From the NCBI GenBank assembly GCA_900314765.1, contig OMWN01000075.1:1-60739 (forward strand): a stretch of DNA of 60,739 bases, written 5' to 3'. Each line of letters starts with the position of its first letter. Position 1 is the first letter of the stretch. Shown in pieces: positions 42,688-51,724 of the stretch. The position numbers were made by a program, and so were the translations under genes. The notes beneath the pieces were generated by a model. That model searched no databases and was not told the DNA's origin. It saw only the letters and a program-made list of their open reading frames with translations. This stretch comes from an uncultured Selenomonadales bacterium (GTDB lineage Bacteria; Bacillota; Negativicutes; Selenomonadales; Selenomonadaceae).

Positions 42688-42962
42688 ACCCTCTCCGCCC
42701 CCTGCGGGGGCACCTCCCCCAGAGTGGGAGGCATAGCGAAAGCGATGCTTTACTATATGATTGATAGTGAACGATAGTCTTTCACTTTATGTGCGTGCAA
42801 GCTAAACAAAGTTGATTATTCAAAATTGTTAAATTGCGTTTTGTCTAACGAATCGATTTGGCGTATATAAATAATTTCAGCGTCTGTTACGCCAGCCTCC
42901 CCAATGGGGGGGTAAACATGCCAGTGGCATGTTTACGCGAGCGAATGCGAGGCGGAGAGGGT
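42688..42962. repeat. Family 1 palindromic MITE-like element, copy 7, carrying the 25-nt hairpin
   Basis: 275 bp, opposite in orientation to copies 5 and 6 and similar to them when reversed (ATAGCGAAAGCGATGCTTTAC). The extra hairpin is at 42912-42936. It accounts for most of the 42637-43119 gap. Confidence 0.85.
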
Positions 42963-43029
42963 CTCACACTATCATTGCACTCGTCTAGAAGAGATGGGCA
43001 CAAATTCGCAAACTTATCATTTTTTAATA

Positions 43030-43058
43030 TTGACAGAAGTGTGCCTGACGGCTATAAT
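43030..43058 (+). promoter_or_regulatory. Consensus promoter of the cold-shock gene
   Basis: Perfect TTGACA (43030-43035), 17 bp, perfect TATAAT (43053-43058). The leader is about 55 nt with AGGAGG before the ATG. Confidence 0.9.
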
Positions 43059-43119
43059 AACATCTGTGACCTAGACAGGCCACGCCGAGTAACATGTTTT
43101 GTAGGAGGAATATTTAGTA

Positions 43120-43323
43120 ATGACCGGAAAAGTAAAATGGTTCAGCGCAGAAAAAGGCTACGGATTCATTGAGAGAGAAGACGGTGGCGATGTGTTCGTT
43201 CACTTCTCAGCTATCCAGAGCGAGGGCTTCAAGACCCTGAACGAGGGCGAGGAAGTCGAGTTCGATATCGTTGAGGGTGCACGTGGCCCACAGGCTGCAA
43301 ACGTCGTCAAAAAGTCTGCTTGA
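43120..43323 (+). CDS. Cold-shock protein (CspA family)
   Basis: 67 residues, one OB-fold domain with RNP1 KGYGFI (12-17) and RNP2 VFVHF (25-29). It binds single-stranded RNA/DNA and acts as an RNA chaperone. A perfect consensus promoter and AGGAGG suggest very high expression. The leader is much shorter than that of E. coli cspA, so cold control by a long leader is unlikely. Ends at a hairpin terminator. Confidence 0.97.
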   Translation: MTGKVKWFSAEKGYGFIEREDGGDVFVHFSAIQSEGFKTLNEGEEVEFDIVEGARGPQAANVVKKSA

Positions 43324-43338
43324 TAGAGACGTAAAGAG

Positions 43339-43376
43339 ATCGGCTGATGCGATTTGCATTGGCCGATTTTTATTTT
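43339..43376 (+). terminator. Terminator of the cold-shock gene
   Basis: ATCGGC-TGATGC and GCATT-GGCCGAT pair around GATTT, followed by a T-rich tail. Confidence 0.75.
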
Positions 43377-43541
43377 ACGGAGATACGCCGAAATAATCTG
43401 AAATATTCCTTCTTTCCTCGAAAAAAAAGAAGGAATTCTCAAACTTTTATAGAATATATACAGAGTAAGAGGATACAATAATCCAAAAAGATAGGAATGT
43501 TTCAGATTCCTTGATAATATCCAAAAAAGGGGGACTATCCT

Positions 43542-44090
43542 ATGGCAACATTCACTGTAAGAGGGAAGAACATGGAAGTGACGCCTGCTCTGCGCGAATA
43601 TGTCGAGAAGCGTGTCGGAAAGGTCACGAAATATTTCGAGCACGTCGGTGAGATCACCGTGCTTCTGACCGCTTCCAAAGGACGCCACATCGTCGAGGTG
43701 ACCGTGCCGGTAGACAAGGGCGTGATACTGCGCGGCGAGGAGGCCACGATGGACATGTACACATCCATCGACCTCGTCGTTGACAAGCTCGAGCGTCAGA
43801 TTCACAAGCATAAAACGAAGCTCCAGAAGCGTTTCCGTGGCGGCGGGTTCAAGTCCGAAATGGTCGCCGAGGAGGCGGGCCGCCCGCAGACGCATATCGA
43901 CGAGTCGGCCGAGTACACTGTCGTCAAGACGAAGAGATTTGCCGTGAAGCCGATGGACGTGCAGGAAGCCATCATGCAGATGAACATGATAAACCACGAC
44001 TTCTTCGTATTCAGAGACTCCGACACGGAGGAAGTCTCCGTCGTCTATCGCCGCACAGACGGCAACTACGGCCTCATCCAGCCAAACTGA
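43542..44090 (+). CDS. hpf: Ribosome hibernation promoting factor, long form
   Basis: 182 residues. The N-terminal S30AE domain (about 1-105) and the C-terminal dimerisation domain (about 120-182, KRFAVKPMDVQEAIMQMNMINHDF to the end) together mark the long HPF that pairs 70S ribosomes into 100S dimers in Firmicutes. The starting residues MATFTVRGKNMEVT are typical. AAGGGGGAC precedes the ATG. Monocistronic, between two terminators. Confidence 0.96.
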   Translation: MATFTVRGKNMEVTPALREYVEKRVGKVTKYFEHVGEITVLLTASKGRHIVEVTVPVDKGVILRGEEATMDMYTSIDLVVDKLERQIHKHKTKLQKRFRGGGFKSEMVAEEAGRPQTHIDESAEYTVVKTKRFAVKPMDVQEAIMQMNMINHDFFVFRDSDTEEVSVVYRRTDGNYGLIQPN

Positions 44091-44120
44091 CGGGGAAAAA
44101 ATCTAATGTAAGCTAAAACG

Positions 44121-44159
44121 AAAATCGCGACTGCGCAATCGCGCAATCGCGATTTTTTT
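44121..44159. terminator. Bidirectional terminator between hpf and the convergent ATPase gene
   Basis: AAAATCGCGA / TCGCGATTTT with T7 on the plus strand. The loop repeats GCGCAATC twice, allowing alternative pairings. Confidence 0.8.
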
Positions 44160-44160
44160 G

Positions 44161-45366
44161 TTACGATTCTTCCAAAAGAAAATCAATGATATTTTTATGT
44201 ATGATGCCGCCCCGACTCATATCTATCCTGTCGTTTGAGATGACCCACTTTGGATAGTTGTCGCCAATCATTTCGAGGTTGCCAAATTCGCGCGCCTCAT
44301 CCTCATCGGTGATTGCGTACGCGACTTGTATGTAGATTTTCTCATTGCCGCGCCGCGCGATGAAGTCTATCTCGAGGTCGTCAAGCTTGCCGACCTGCAT
44401 CTCGTAGCCGCGCGACATCATTTCGAGATAGACGACGTTCTCGAACAGCTTGCTGAGGTCGATTTTCTCGCTCGATTTCACGATGTTTCTTATGCCGAGG
44501 TCACCCGCATAGTATTTCTCGGTTGACGTCAAAATGTCCTTGCCCTTGATGTCATAGCGTGCCGCCGCGTGTATGATGAACGCTTCGCTCAGCCACGCGA
44601 TGTAGTTCTGCACGGTCGGTGTCGTGATTTTTATGCCGCGCGAGACCATCGCGCCCGTGATTTTCCGCGCGGAAAATGGGTTGCCGATATTGTCGAGCAT
44701 GAAAAGCGTGACGCGCCGCAGCGCTGAGACGTCTCTGATGCTGTGGCGACTGATGACGTCACGATTTGCCACGGCGTCGAACAAATCGAAAAGATACGAC
44801 TCGACGGACTGCGCATCAGGCAGATAAAAGCGCTGCGGCATGCCGCCGTATTTGATGTAATCAGCGAAAAGCTCGTCGTCGCTCTTTGATGCGCCGATTT
44901 CACGTGTTATCTCCTTCGCCTCGGCAAACGAGAATGGGTAGACGCTGAACCGCACGTATCTGCCCGAGAGGTGCGAGGCGAGCTCATCCGCGAACAGCGT
45001 GGAATTCGAGCCCGTGATGTAGATGTCGCAGTCGATGTCAACGCGCAGTGAATTGACAATGAGCTGCCAATCCTTCACATCCTGCACCTCATCGAGCATG
45101 ATGTACGTGCGTCCCTCAAACGCTTTCGATTGCTCGACGATGTAGTCATAGAGCGCGCCGCCCGCCGCGAGCCGCCGATATTTCATCGACTCCATGTTGA
45201 TAGAGATGATGTTCTCGCGCTTGACGCCGCGCTTCATGATAATCTCCGCGACTTGGTGAAGCAACACGGTCTTCCCTGCGCGTCTGATGCCCGTGAGTAC
45301 TTTTATCAAGTTCTTGTCGATGAAAGGAATGATTTTCTTCAAATATCTCGTGCGCGTAATCACCAA
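44161..45366 (-). CDS. ATPase of the AAA_14/DUF4143 family
   Basis: 401 residues. Walker A GIRRAGKTVLL and Walker B YIMLDEVQDV are in the N-terminal half, with TGSNSTLF as the sensor. The C-terminal half (DUF4143) includes EIDFIARRGNEKIYIQVAY, a degenerate PD-(D/E)XK-type core. Such proteins are widespread and uncharacterised; roles in defence or as mobile passenger genes have been suggested. It starts at TTG 45366 or GTG 45363 (weak GAGG upstream). It stands alone, convergent with hpf. Confidence 0.87.
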   Translation of the reverse strand: MVITRTRYLKKIIPFIDKNLIKVLTGIRRAGKTVLLHQVAEIIMKRGVKRENIISINMESMKYRRLAAGGALYDYIVEQSKAFEGRTYIMLDEVQDVKDWQLIVNSLRVDIDCDIYITGSNSTLFADELASHLSGRYVRFSVYPFSFAEAKEITREIGASKSDDELFADYIKYGGMPQRFYLPDAQSVESYLFDLFDAVANRDVISRHSIRDVSALRRVTLFMLDNIGNPFSARKITGAMVSRGIKITTPTVQNYIAWLSEAFIIHAAARYDIKGKDILTSTEKYYAGDLGIRNIVKSSEKIDLSKLFENVVYLEMMSRGYEMQVGKLDDLEIDFIARRGNEKIYIQVAYAITDEDEAREFGNLEMIGDNYPKWVISNDRIDMSRGGIIHKNIIDFLLEES

Positions 45367-45481
45367 AATCGCCTCATTTTGTTCGTCTATATTTTACATT
45401 CTATCCTTATTCGATAATTTTGTAAAGTATAGCCACACACTTTTCCCGATTTCACCAAAAATATAAAATACATCCACACAC

Positions 45482-45515
45482 AAAAAAGGCATCGCCATTT
45501 TTGACGATGCCTTTT
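45482..45515 (-). terminator. Terminator of the trmB-ftsW operon
   Basis: AAAAGGCATCG / CGATGCCTTTT around an 11-nt loop, with a U-run on the minus strand. Confidence 0.85.
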
Positions 45516-45525
45516 CGTTTTGCGC

Positions 45526-46722
45526 TTATTTTACTCTTTTCAGCGTTGGTCTGCCGAACACGTCTTTTGGCGGGGCGCTTGTGACGAGCATTTTTGGCGG
45601 AGCTGCCTGCATGCCGATGTTCATGATGATGCCGATTGCCCAGAGGTTCGTCAATAGCGATGAGCCGCCGTAGCTGATAAATGGCAGCGGCACGCCGATG
45701 ACAGGCATCCAGCCCGCGACCATGAACATGTTCGCGACGGCCTGTATAATGATGAGCGCCGTGAGTCCAAAGCCGAGCATTTGCCCGAGCGGGTCTTTCG
45801 CGGAGTTTGCGATTTTCACGCCGTAGTACGCGAACGCCGCGAACAGCGCGAGCACGATGATGACGCCGACGAAGCCGATTTCTTGGCTCCATATCGCGAA
45901 CGCGAAATCCGTATGGCCTTCGGGCAAGTAGTTATATTTGCTGATGCCGACGCCGATGCCCATGCCGAAAAGCCCGCCCGAGCCAATCGCCGAGAGCGAC
46001 TGCACGACTTGATAGCCCGTGTCCATCGGGTCGGACCACGGGTCGAGCATCGTGATGATGCGCTCCATTCGGTACGGTTGCAGAATACAGATGCCGATGA
46101 CAGATAGAATGCCCACGACAATCAGACCTATCTTTTGTTTCTTTGGCATATTCGAGATGAGCAGCATGACCATCGGTATGCCCGCGACGATGGCCATTGT
46201 CGCGCCGTCCGGCTCGCGCTCGATGAGAAACGCCATCACGCCGTAGATGATAATCTGCTTGTGAAAAATCACCGCCGGTCGCCCCTTGCTCACGCGCGAC
46301 GCAATGTACGAAGCCTCAACGAATATCGTCACGATTTTCGCGAACTCCGCCGGCTGCACGGTCATGAATTTGAGCGACAGCCAGCGCTGTGCGCCGTTGA
46401 TGTACTCGCCGAATATGAGCACGAGGATGAGCCCCAAAATGACGGCGCCCGTGATGAAGAGCATCCAGTCGCGCCATTTGTGGTAGTCCACGCGCACGGC
46501 GAAGGCGAACACGAACAGCCCTATGAGGAGGTTGATGCCGTGCTTTTTTATGAAGAAATACGGCGAACCGTAGTTCGTGTCGGCGATGATGAAGCTCGAG
46601 CTGAAGACGTTGAGCGAGCCCACGATGATGAGGAGAATCACGATGCCCAAGAGCGCCTCGCGGTCATTCATCCAAAAATGACGCTTCGTCTCGAGTGTCT
46701 TCGCGTCATCCGCCGCAATCAT
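45526..46722 (-). CDS. ftsW: SEDS peptidoglycan glycosyltransferase, FtsW/SpoVE-like
   Basis: 398 residues, about ten transmembrane segments. SEDS signature regions are GAQRWLSLKFMTVQPAEFAKI and GISKYNYLPEGHTDFAFAIWSQEIGF, and near the end PFISYGGSSLL. It polymerises lipid II during septal or lateral wall growth with a partner class B PBP that is not in the window. FtsW versus RodA cannot be settled by reading; the LPEGHTDF form fits FtsW/SpoVE. The ATG overlaps the trmB stop (ATGA). Confidence 0.88.
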   Translation of the reverse strand: MIAADDAKTLETKRHFWMNDREALLGIVILLIIVGSLNVFSSSFIIADTNYGSPYFFIKKHGINLLIGLFVFAFAVRVDYHKWRDWMLFITGAVILGLILVLIFGEYINGAQRWLSLKFMTVQPAEFAKIVTIFVEASYIASRVSKGRPAVIFHKQIIIYGVMAFLIEREPDGATMAIVAGIPMVMLLISNMPKKQKIGLIVVGILSVIGICILQPYRMERIITMLDPWSDPMDTGYQVVQSLSAIGSGGLFGMGIGVGISKYNYLPEGHTDFAFAIWSQEIGFVGVIIVLALFAAFAYYGVKIANSAKDPLGQMLGFGLTALIIIQAVANMFMVAGWMPVIGVPLPFISYGGSSLLTNLWAIGIIMNIGMQAAPPKMLVTSAPPKDVFGRPTLKRVK

Positions 46723-47372
46723 GGGAATATCACCTCACAGCGATTGATTTTCTCGCCAAATCCCGAGAATTTGCGCTCGTACTCTGTCTCGATGTTGTCC
46801 TCGCGCGCCTCGGCGTGGAGGTCAAACGACACGTCCTCGACTCGTAGCCCCGCCGCCGCGAATTCCTCGAGCGACCAGTCAAAGAGCGGGCGATTGTCCG
46901 TCTTTAAATAAATCCTGCCGCCTGGCACGAGGAGCTCGCGATATTTCGCGAGGAACGTCCTGCCCGTGAGGCGCCGTTTTGCGTGGCGCTTTTTCGGCCA
47001 CGGGTCGCAGAAATTGATGTAGAATCCCGTGACCTCGTGCGGCGCGAAAATCGTCTCTATGTTGTTGATGTCGAACACGAGCAGGCGCACATTCGTGAGC
47101 TTCGGCTCCGCCGCATCGATTTTCTTTGCGGCCGAGTAGAGGACATCCTGCTGCGCCTCGATGCCGATGAAGTTGTGCTCCGGCTCACGCGCGGCAAGCT
47201 GGCTGATGAAGTCGCCCTTGCCCGTCCCGAGCTCCACGAAAAGCGGCGCATCGCGATGGAACACCTCGCGCCAGTGGCCGCGCTCGCTTTCGCTCGCGGG
47301 CGCGTCCTTCGGGAACACGAACGGGAAATCGTGTATGGCTGTGTCAACCCAGGGCTTTCGACGTAGTCGCAA
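46719..47372 (-). CDS. trmB: tRNA (guanine-N7-)-methyltransferase
   Basis: 217 residues. SAM-dependent enzyme making m7G46 in tRNA. The SAM site is FVELGTGKGDF and the family motif FCDPWPKKRHAKRRL; the C-terminal TEYERKF motif is present. It starts at TTG 47372 with AAAGGAG 9 nt upstream. It is the first gene of a two-gene operon with ftsW, overlapping by 4 nt. Confidence 0.95.
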   Translation of the reverse strand: MRLRRKPWVDTAIHDFPFVFPKDAPASESERGHWREVFHRDAPLFVELGTGKGDFISQLAAREPEHNFIGIEAQQDVLYSAAKKIDAAEPKLTNVRLLVFDINNIETIFAPHEVTGFYINFCDPWPKKRHAKRRLTGRTFLAKYRELLVPGGRIYLKTDNRPLFDWSLEEFAAAGLRVEDVSFDLHAEAREDNIETEYERKFSGFGEKINRCEVIFP

Positions 47373-47406
47373 TGATTATTTCTCCTTTTGTTATGAATTC
47401 GTGAAG

Positions 47407-47605
47407 ACCCTCTCCGCCCCTACGGGGCACCTCCCCCAGAGTGGGAGGCAAAGTTCGAGCGCCTTTGCATCTAAAGTTGAGGGATTGAATAAAATTTCTC
47501 ACGTTTTCATTAGTCGCTTATTAAGCTAATGTAAATAATTCTAGAATCTCTGACGCCAGCCTCCCCAATGGGGGAGGTGCCGAGCGAATGCGAGGCGGAG
47601 AGGGT
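47407..47605. repeat. Family 1 palindromic MITE-like element, copy 8
   Basis: 199 bp, the shortest full copy; reverse orientation (CGCCCCTACGGGGCACC at the left, CGAGCGAATGCGAGGCGG at the right). The middle is shortened. Confidence 0.85.
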
Positions 47606-47645
47606 TTGCACTAGTCAAGAAAACTGGACACAAATTTTCCCTCAC

Positions 47646-49556
47646 TCATGGCTTTTCGAGGCCGAATTTTTTCAAATATCTGTAGAGCGTGACGCGCGAG
47701 ACGCCCAAGAGGTTCGCGAGGCGGCTGACGTTGCCGCCCGCCGATTTCCACGCCTTGATGAATATCTCCTTGTCCTCTTTCCATTTGTTGTCGGGCCGCA
47801 CGTCGCCCATGAGGTTGACGTCGCTCTTCTCGATGACGTCTTTCTGCGTGTTGAAAAACGCGTACTCGAGGACGCTCTGGAGCTGCTTTATGTTGCCCGG
47901 CCAATCGTACTCCGTGAGGAGCTTGACCGTCTCGGGCGCGACTTTCTTCGGCTCCATCTGATGCTGAGCGGCCAGCTCGTCGACGATGTGCGTGATGAGG
48001 TGCGGTATGTCCTCGCGGCGCGCGCGGAGTGGTGGCACTCTGATGACGCTCTTTGAGACGATGTCGTAGAGGTCGTGGTCAAACAGCCCACGCTCCGTGA
48101 GGCGCTTCAAGTCGCTGTCGCAGGCCGCGATGATGCGCACGTCTATCGGGCGCTCGACCGTCTCGTTTATGCGGCACGACGCGCCGCGCAGGAGATATTT
48201 CGCGAGCCGCGCGGCCATCGTCTTCGGCATTTTCTCGACCTCATCGAGGAACAGCGTGCCGCCCGACGCGAGCTCGAGGCGCCCCGGATGGCTCACATCA
48301 GAGCTCATGGCCACACCGAAAAGCTCCTGCTCCATGAGCTCGGGCGTCGCATCGCCGCAGCGGAGCGTGATGAGTGGCCCTGCCGCGCGCGGGCTCGCCT
48401 GATGTATGCCGTGCGCGAGACGCTGCTTTCCTGTGCCCGACTCGCCCTGTATCAAAAGGTGATGCCTGTTCTTCGCGACGCGCGCGGCCTTGTCCTTCAT
48501 CGTGTGGAACGCCGCGCAGTCGCCGACCATCGAGTCGAGGCTGTACTTCGCTGTGTAGCCTGCGGCATGCGCCACGAGCGTCCTGAGGTCCTCTATCGGC
48601 ATCGAGACGACGACGACGCTGGAGACGTTGTGCGACGAGTCACGCTCGAGCGGCACGACCGTCGTGATGTCCTCGTACGTCTTCGCCTGCGTGATCCACG
48701 TGACTTCCTTGTTGTGCGACGGCACACCGCCAAATCCCTTGTATATCGGCGTGTGACGATAGTTCAGCACGACGTCGTTCAAGTTCGGCATGCGTTCCTC
48801 GTCCTTTTTCGCGCCGATATTCTCAAGCCGCGAGTGGCCGAGCGAGTTCGCGTATGCGACATCGCCGCCCGGCATCACATGATACACAGCGAACGGCGTC
48901 GCGTCAAGTATGGCCTCCGCCGCACGGATGTGAAGGAGCTCCGTGAGATACGTCTCGAGCGACTGGCGCATCGTAAGGAGCATCGCGATGATGGCGTCCT
49001 GCTGGAGCGGCGTGCGCTCCACGGCGACGAGCGTTATCATGTATGAGAGCTCGCCCGCGACAAACACAGGCGCCGAGCACGCGTCGCCCTTCTGGCAGTC
49101 CTTGACCCACATCTCGGGGCCGAAAAGCCAAAACGGTGCCTCATGCTCGAGCGCGATGCTGATGCTCGACGTGCCGACCTCCTCGACGCCGACGCGCACG
49201 CCCTCTATCTCGCCCGCCGTCATCTCGAAATACGGCAGTGCGTAGCTTTTTATGACGACACACTCAGGGTCTAGGAGCAGCAGGCACAGATTATATTTCT
49301 GGAAAAATTCGCGCGTGTTCTCGACGATTTTCTCGAGGTGCTCGCTCGCGGCGCGGTGCTTTTCCTGGAGCGCATGGAACTCATCGCTCGTGAGCCGCTT
49401 CGTCGTGTCCATGTGCTCCGTCGGCGCGCCGAGCTCCTTGCTCTCCTTCCACGACTCCGCGACCCACGGATGGACATTCGGATCGATCTCGCCCTCCGCC
49501 AAAAACTTCTGATAGTAGCCCTCAAGCTTTTCCCTGCTCCGCTGCTCTCGAATCAT
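47646..49556 (-). CDS. AcoR-like Fis-family regulator with AAA+ domain lacking the GAFTGA motif
   Basis: 636 residues from ATG 49556 (GGGGAG 8 nt upstream). The order is an N-terminal GAF-type domain as in AcoR, a PAS-like segment (about 210-330), an AAA+ sigma-54-activator-type domain with Walker A GESGTGKQ (371-378) and Walker B GGTLFLDEVEKM, and a C-terminal Fis helix-turn-helix (GGNVSRLANLLGVSRVTLYRYL). Where activators carry LFG...GAFTGA, this protein has LFGVAMSSDVSHPGRLE: the sigma-54 contact loop is missing. It may therefore act with sigma-70 RNA polymerase (as TyrR does) or as a repressor. The target is unknown. Confidence 0.88.
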   Translation of the reverse strand: MIREQRSREKLEGYYQKFLAEGEIDPNVHPWVAESWKESKELGAPTEHMDTTKRLTSDEFHALQEKHRAASEHLEKIVENTREFFQKYNLCLLLLDPECVVIKSYALPYFEMTAGEIEGVRVGVEEVGTSSISIALEHEAPFWLFGPEMWVKDCQKGDACSAPVFVAGELSYMITLVAVERTPLQQDAIIAMLLTMRQSLETYLTELLHIRAAEAILDATPFAVYHVMPGGDVAYANSLGHSRLENIGAKKDEERMPNLNDVVLNYRHTPIYKGFGGVPSHNKEVTWITQAKTYEDITTVVPLERDSSHNVSSVVVVSMPIEDLRTLVAHAAGYTAKYSLDSMVGDCAAFHTMKDKAARVAKNRHHLLIQGESGTGKQRLAHGIHQASPRAAGPLITLRCGDATPELMEQELFGVAMSSDVSHPGRLELASGGTLFLDEVEKMPKTMAARLAKYLLRGASCRINETVERPIDVRIIAACDSDLKRLTERGLFDHDLYDIVSKSVIRVPPLRARREDIPHLITHIVDELAAQHQMEPKKVAPETVKLLTEYDWPGNIKQLQSVLEYAFFNTQKDVIEKSDVNLMGDVRPDNKWKEDKEIFIKAWKSAGGNVSRLANLLGVSRVTLYRYLKKFGLEKP

Positions 49557-49772
49557 TATCGTGTCTCCCCTCGTGTGGCAAATTATGCAAATCGCAAAAT
49601 CGCTTTGCATTTCGGATATTTAGGAAATATTCTTCTTCCATGAAAACATTTCGTCAAAAAATGTTACACTATTTTTCATAATTCTTTCCTATTTTACTAT
49701 TGATTTACGAATTTCGCAATCTTTTATTTTCGTTTAATGTGAAATTTATACTTGCTGATGAAAATTTATTCG

Positions 49773-49852
49773 CGCAAAACAATTCATTTTCACAAATTCA
49801 TGAGAGAAACGCAAAACAATTCTCACACTAACGCAAAAATGTATGTTATAAT
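49773..49852 (+). promoter_or_regulatory. 13-bp direct repeats and a -10 element between the AcoR-like regulator and the gene at 49926
   Basis: CGCAAAACAATTC occurs at 49773-49785 and 49810-49822. A TATAAT -10 follows at 49847-49852. These are candidate binding sites for a regulator of the plus-strand gene, perhaps the neighbouring Fis-type protein. The rest of 49557-49925 is AT-rich, plus a GC-rich hairpin (TGCCGC / GCGGCGGCA, about 49880-49902) in the leader. Confidence 0.4.
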
Positions 49853-49925
49853 AGTGAAGTTAACTTTGCCTTGCCATTTTTGCCGCATCGTGCGCGGCGG
49901 CAGGCTATATGATAAGGAACGGTGA

Positions 49926-50288
49926 TTGAGTTTTATGGCAAAACAGACAAAAAAAATCTTGAGGAATATCAAGAAGACGGAGGAAATCGAGAAGGAGCTC
50001 GTCGAGCCGGAGAAGCCGAAGCACAAGGCGTGGGAGTCATACGTGCTCGGCGCCGTCATCTGCCTATCGCTCTTCCTGCTCACGGCGGGCTGGGACGTGC
50101 TGAACAACGTCAACCGCGCGATGTACATCACAATATCGCTCGGCCTCATCTCCATGTACGCGGAGAGAAAGCTCGAGTCGAAGTGGCCAAAGGAGCGACT
50201 CGTCTGGCTGTCGCGCGGCACGGCTGCGTTCATCATCATCGCAATCGGTCTCTTCATCCTCGCGGTCTACACGGATCATTTCGCTTAA
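49926..50288 (+). CDS. Small membrane protein of unknown function
   Basis: 120 residues. A basic, charged N-terminus (KKILRNIKKTEEIEKELVEPEKPKHK written in parts: KKILRNIKK, then EIEKELVEPEKP) is followed by three hydrophobic segments at about 37-54, 65-78 and 95-113. No known family is recognised. The TTG at 49926 has AAGGA 7 nt upstream; the ATG at 49935 is too far from that site, though it remains possible. Monocistronic, ending at a hairpin terminator. Confidence 0.7.
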   Translation: MSFMAKQTKKILRNIKKTEEIEKELVEPEKPKHKAWESYVLGAVICLSLFLLTAGWDVLNNVNRAMYITISLGLISMYAERKLESKWPKERLVWLSRGTAAFIIIAIGLFILAVYTDHFA

Positions 50289-50310
50289 TTGATTCAAATT
50301 CAAAACGAAA

Positions 50311-50368
50311 AGGACGCATGACACGCCTTCACATGAGTGAAGCGCATCACGCGCCCTTATTTTTTTGC
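50311..50368 (+). terminator. Terminator of the small membrane protein gene
   Basis: A long imperfect stem (GGACGC-TGA-CGCCTTCA with TGAAGCG-TCA-GCGCCC), loop CATGAG, then TTATTTTTTT. Confidence 0.8.
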
Positions 50369-50392
50369 TCTTATTTTGCTGTCACGCCATCG

Positions 50393-50659
50393 TCAGCCCG
50401 CGAAAAATTTCTCGTAAATAAATAGTATCACTACGCCTGGTATGCCGAACACGCCGCAGAAAAGCGATTTCAAAATCGTGAGCTCTATGTTCGCGCCGAA
50501 CACATTGACGACGAGAAGCATGAGCGCCCCGACTACGCTGTTCGATATGAATTTCAGGAGCAGGTCTATCGACAGGCCGATGATTTTCGCAATGATGACA
50601 ATCGCGAGTATGCCCACCGCGAAAGAGACGATAAGCGGTGCCTCACTTGTATCCACCAT
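50393..50659 (-). CDS. bofA: BofA-family membrane protein
   Basis: 88 residues with three hydrophobic segments and the family pattern GALMLLVVNVFG ... GIPGVVILF. In Bacillus BofA inhibits pro-sigma-K processing during sporulation. The gene is conserved at the end of dnaX-recR operons in many Firmicutes that do not sporulate, so the role here is open. AGAGGAGG lies about 11 nt before the ATG. Last gene of the dnaX operon. Confidence 0.88.
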   Translation of the reverse strand: MVDTSEAPLIVSFAVGILAIVIIAKIIGLSIDLLLKFISNSVVGALMLLVVNVFGANIELTILKSLFCGVFGIPGVVILFIYEKFFAG

Positions 50660-50688
50660 CTGGTGCGATGCCTCCTCTAATATTAACG

Positions 50689-51297
50689 CTAAAGATCTAT
50701 GCGGTTCTCCATTGCCTTCGCGAGCGTCACCTCGTCCGCATACTCGAGGTCACCGCCGACGGGCAGGCCATGCGCTATGCGCGTCACGCGCACGCCGAAA
50801 GGCTTCAGAAGTTTCGCGATGTACATGGCCGTCGCCTCGCCCTCGACGTTCGGGTTCGTCGCCATGATGACCTCGCGCACGCCTTCGCCCTCACCGCTCG
50901 ACGATATGCGCGCGATGAGTTCCTTTATGCGAAGGTCGTCCGGTCCGACGCCGTCGAGAGGCGACAGCGCGCCGTGCAGCACGTGGTACACGCCCGAAAA
51001 TCCATGCGACCGCTCCATCGCCGCCACGTCCTGCGGCTGCTCCACGACACAGATGACGCCGTGGTCACGCTTTTCGGACGCGCATATCGCGCAGGGATTG
51101 CGGTCGGAAAGATTGAAGCACGTGTTGCAGAAGCCGATTTTCTCCTTGGCATCGACGATGGCAGAGGCAAGCGCTCGCGCATCGTCCGCATCCATGTCGA
51201 GAACGTGATACGCGAGGCGCACTGCCGTCTTCGTGCCGATGCCGGGGAGCGCGCGGAAATGCTCTATGAGCTTTTGAAGCGGTGCAATGGTCTGCAT
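50689..51297 (-). CDS. recR: Recombination mediator protein RecR
   Basis: 202 residues. N-terminal helix-hairpin-helix ([15 protein letters not shown]), a C4 zinc finger (C57, C60, C69, C72), and a Toprim domain ([13 protein letters not shown]). It loads RecA onto gaps with RecO/RecF. The start overlaps the ybaB stop by 1 nt, a conserved arrangement. Confidence 0.97.
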   Translation of the reverse strand: MQTIAPLQKLIEHFRALPGIGTKTAVRLAYHVLDMDADDARALASAIVDAKEKIGFCNTCFNLSDRNPCAICASEKRDHGVICVVEQPQDVAAMERSHGFSGVYHVLHGALSPLDGVGPDDLRIKELIARISSSGEGEGVREVIMATNPNVEGEATAMYIAKLLKPFGVRVTRIAHGLPVGGDLEYADEVTLAKAMENRIDL

Positions 51298-51635
51298 CAG
51301 AACATCCCCGGAGGCAGCCCGAGACCCGCCGTGAGCTTCGACATCTCCGAGTTCGTCATCTCATCGACTTTCTTGATGGACTCGTTCACTGCGGCCATGA
51401 CGAGGTCCTGCAGCATCTCGACGTCCTCCGGGTCCACAGCTGACTTGTCGATGACGAGCTTCTCGATGACCTTGTCGCCGTTGATGGTGACCTTCACGGC
51501 TCCGCCGCCCGCCGTCGCCTCGACGGTCTTGTGCTTGAGCTCCTCCTGCATCGCCTTTATCTGCGCCTGCAGCTTCTGTACCTTTTTCATCATGGCGCCC
51601 ATGTTGTTCATGCCGCCACCCATTCCACCATACAT
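51297..51635 (-). CDS. YbaB/EbfC nucleoid-associated protein
   Basis: 112 residues. A glycine/methionine-rich start ([11 protein letters not shown]), then the coiled helix [19 protein letters not shown], a beta sheet and a C-terminal helix, ending LGLPPGMF as in the family. A dimeric DNA-binding protein. Located between dnaX and recR as in most bacteria. Confidence 0.96.
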   Translation of the reverse strand: MYGGMGGGMNNMGAMMKKVQKLQAQIKAMQEELKHKTVEATAGGGAVKVTINGDKVIEKLVIDKSAVDPEDVEMLQDLVMAAVNESIKKVDEMTNSEMSKLTAGLGLPPGMF

Positions 51636-51724
51636 ATTTTTTACGCTCCTTCTGACTATAAATTCATGGCATTAATAAATCCACATTCCTCATTACTATA
51701 GCAAAATAGCTTATTTCCGTCAAT

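Noticed and set aside
49557-49630. Sigma-54 promoter (TGGCA...TGC near 49577)
   Set aside because: The spacing between GG and GC is 8 nt instead of the required 10.
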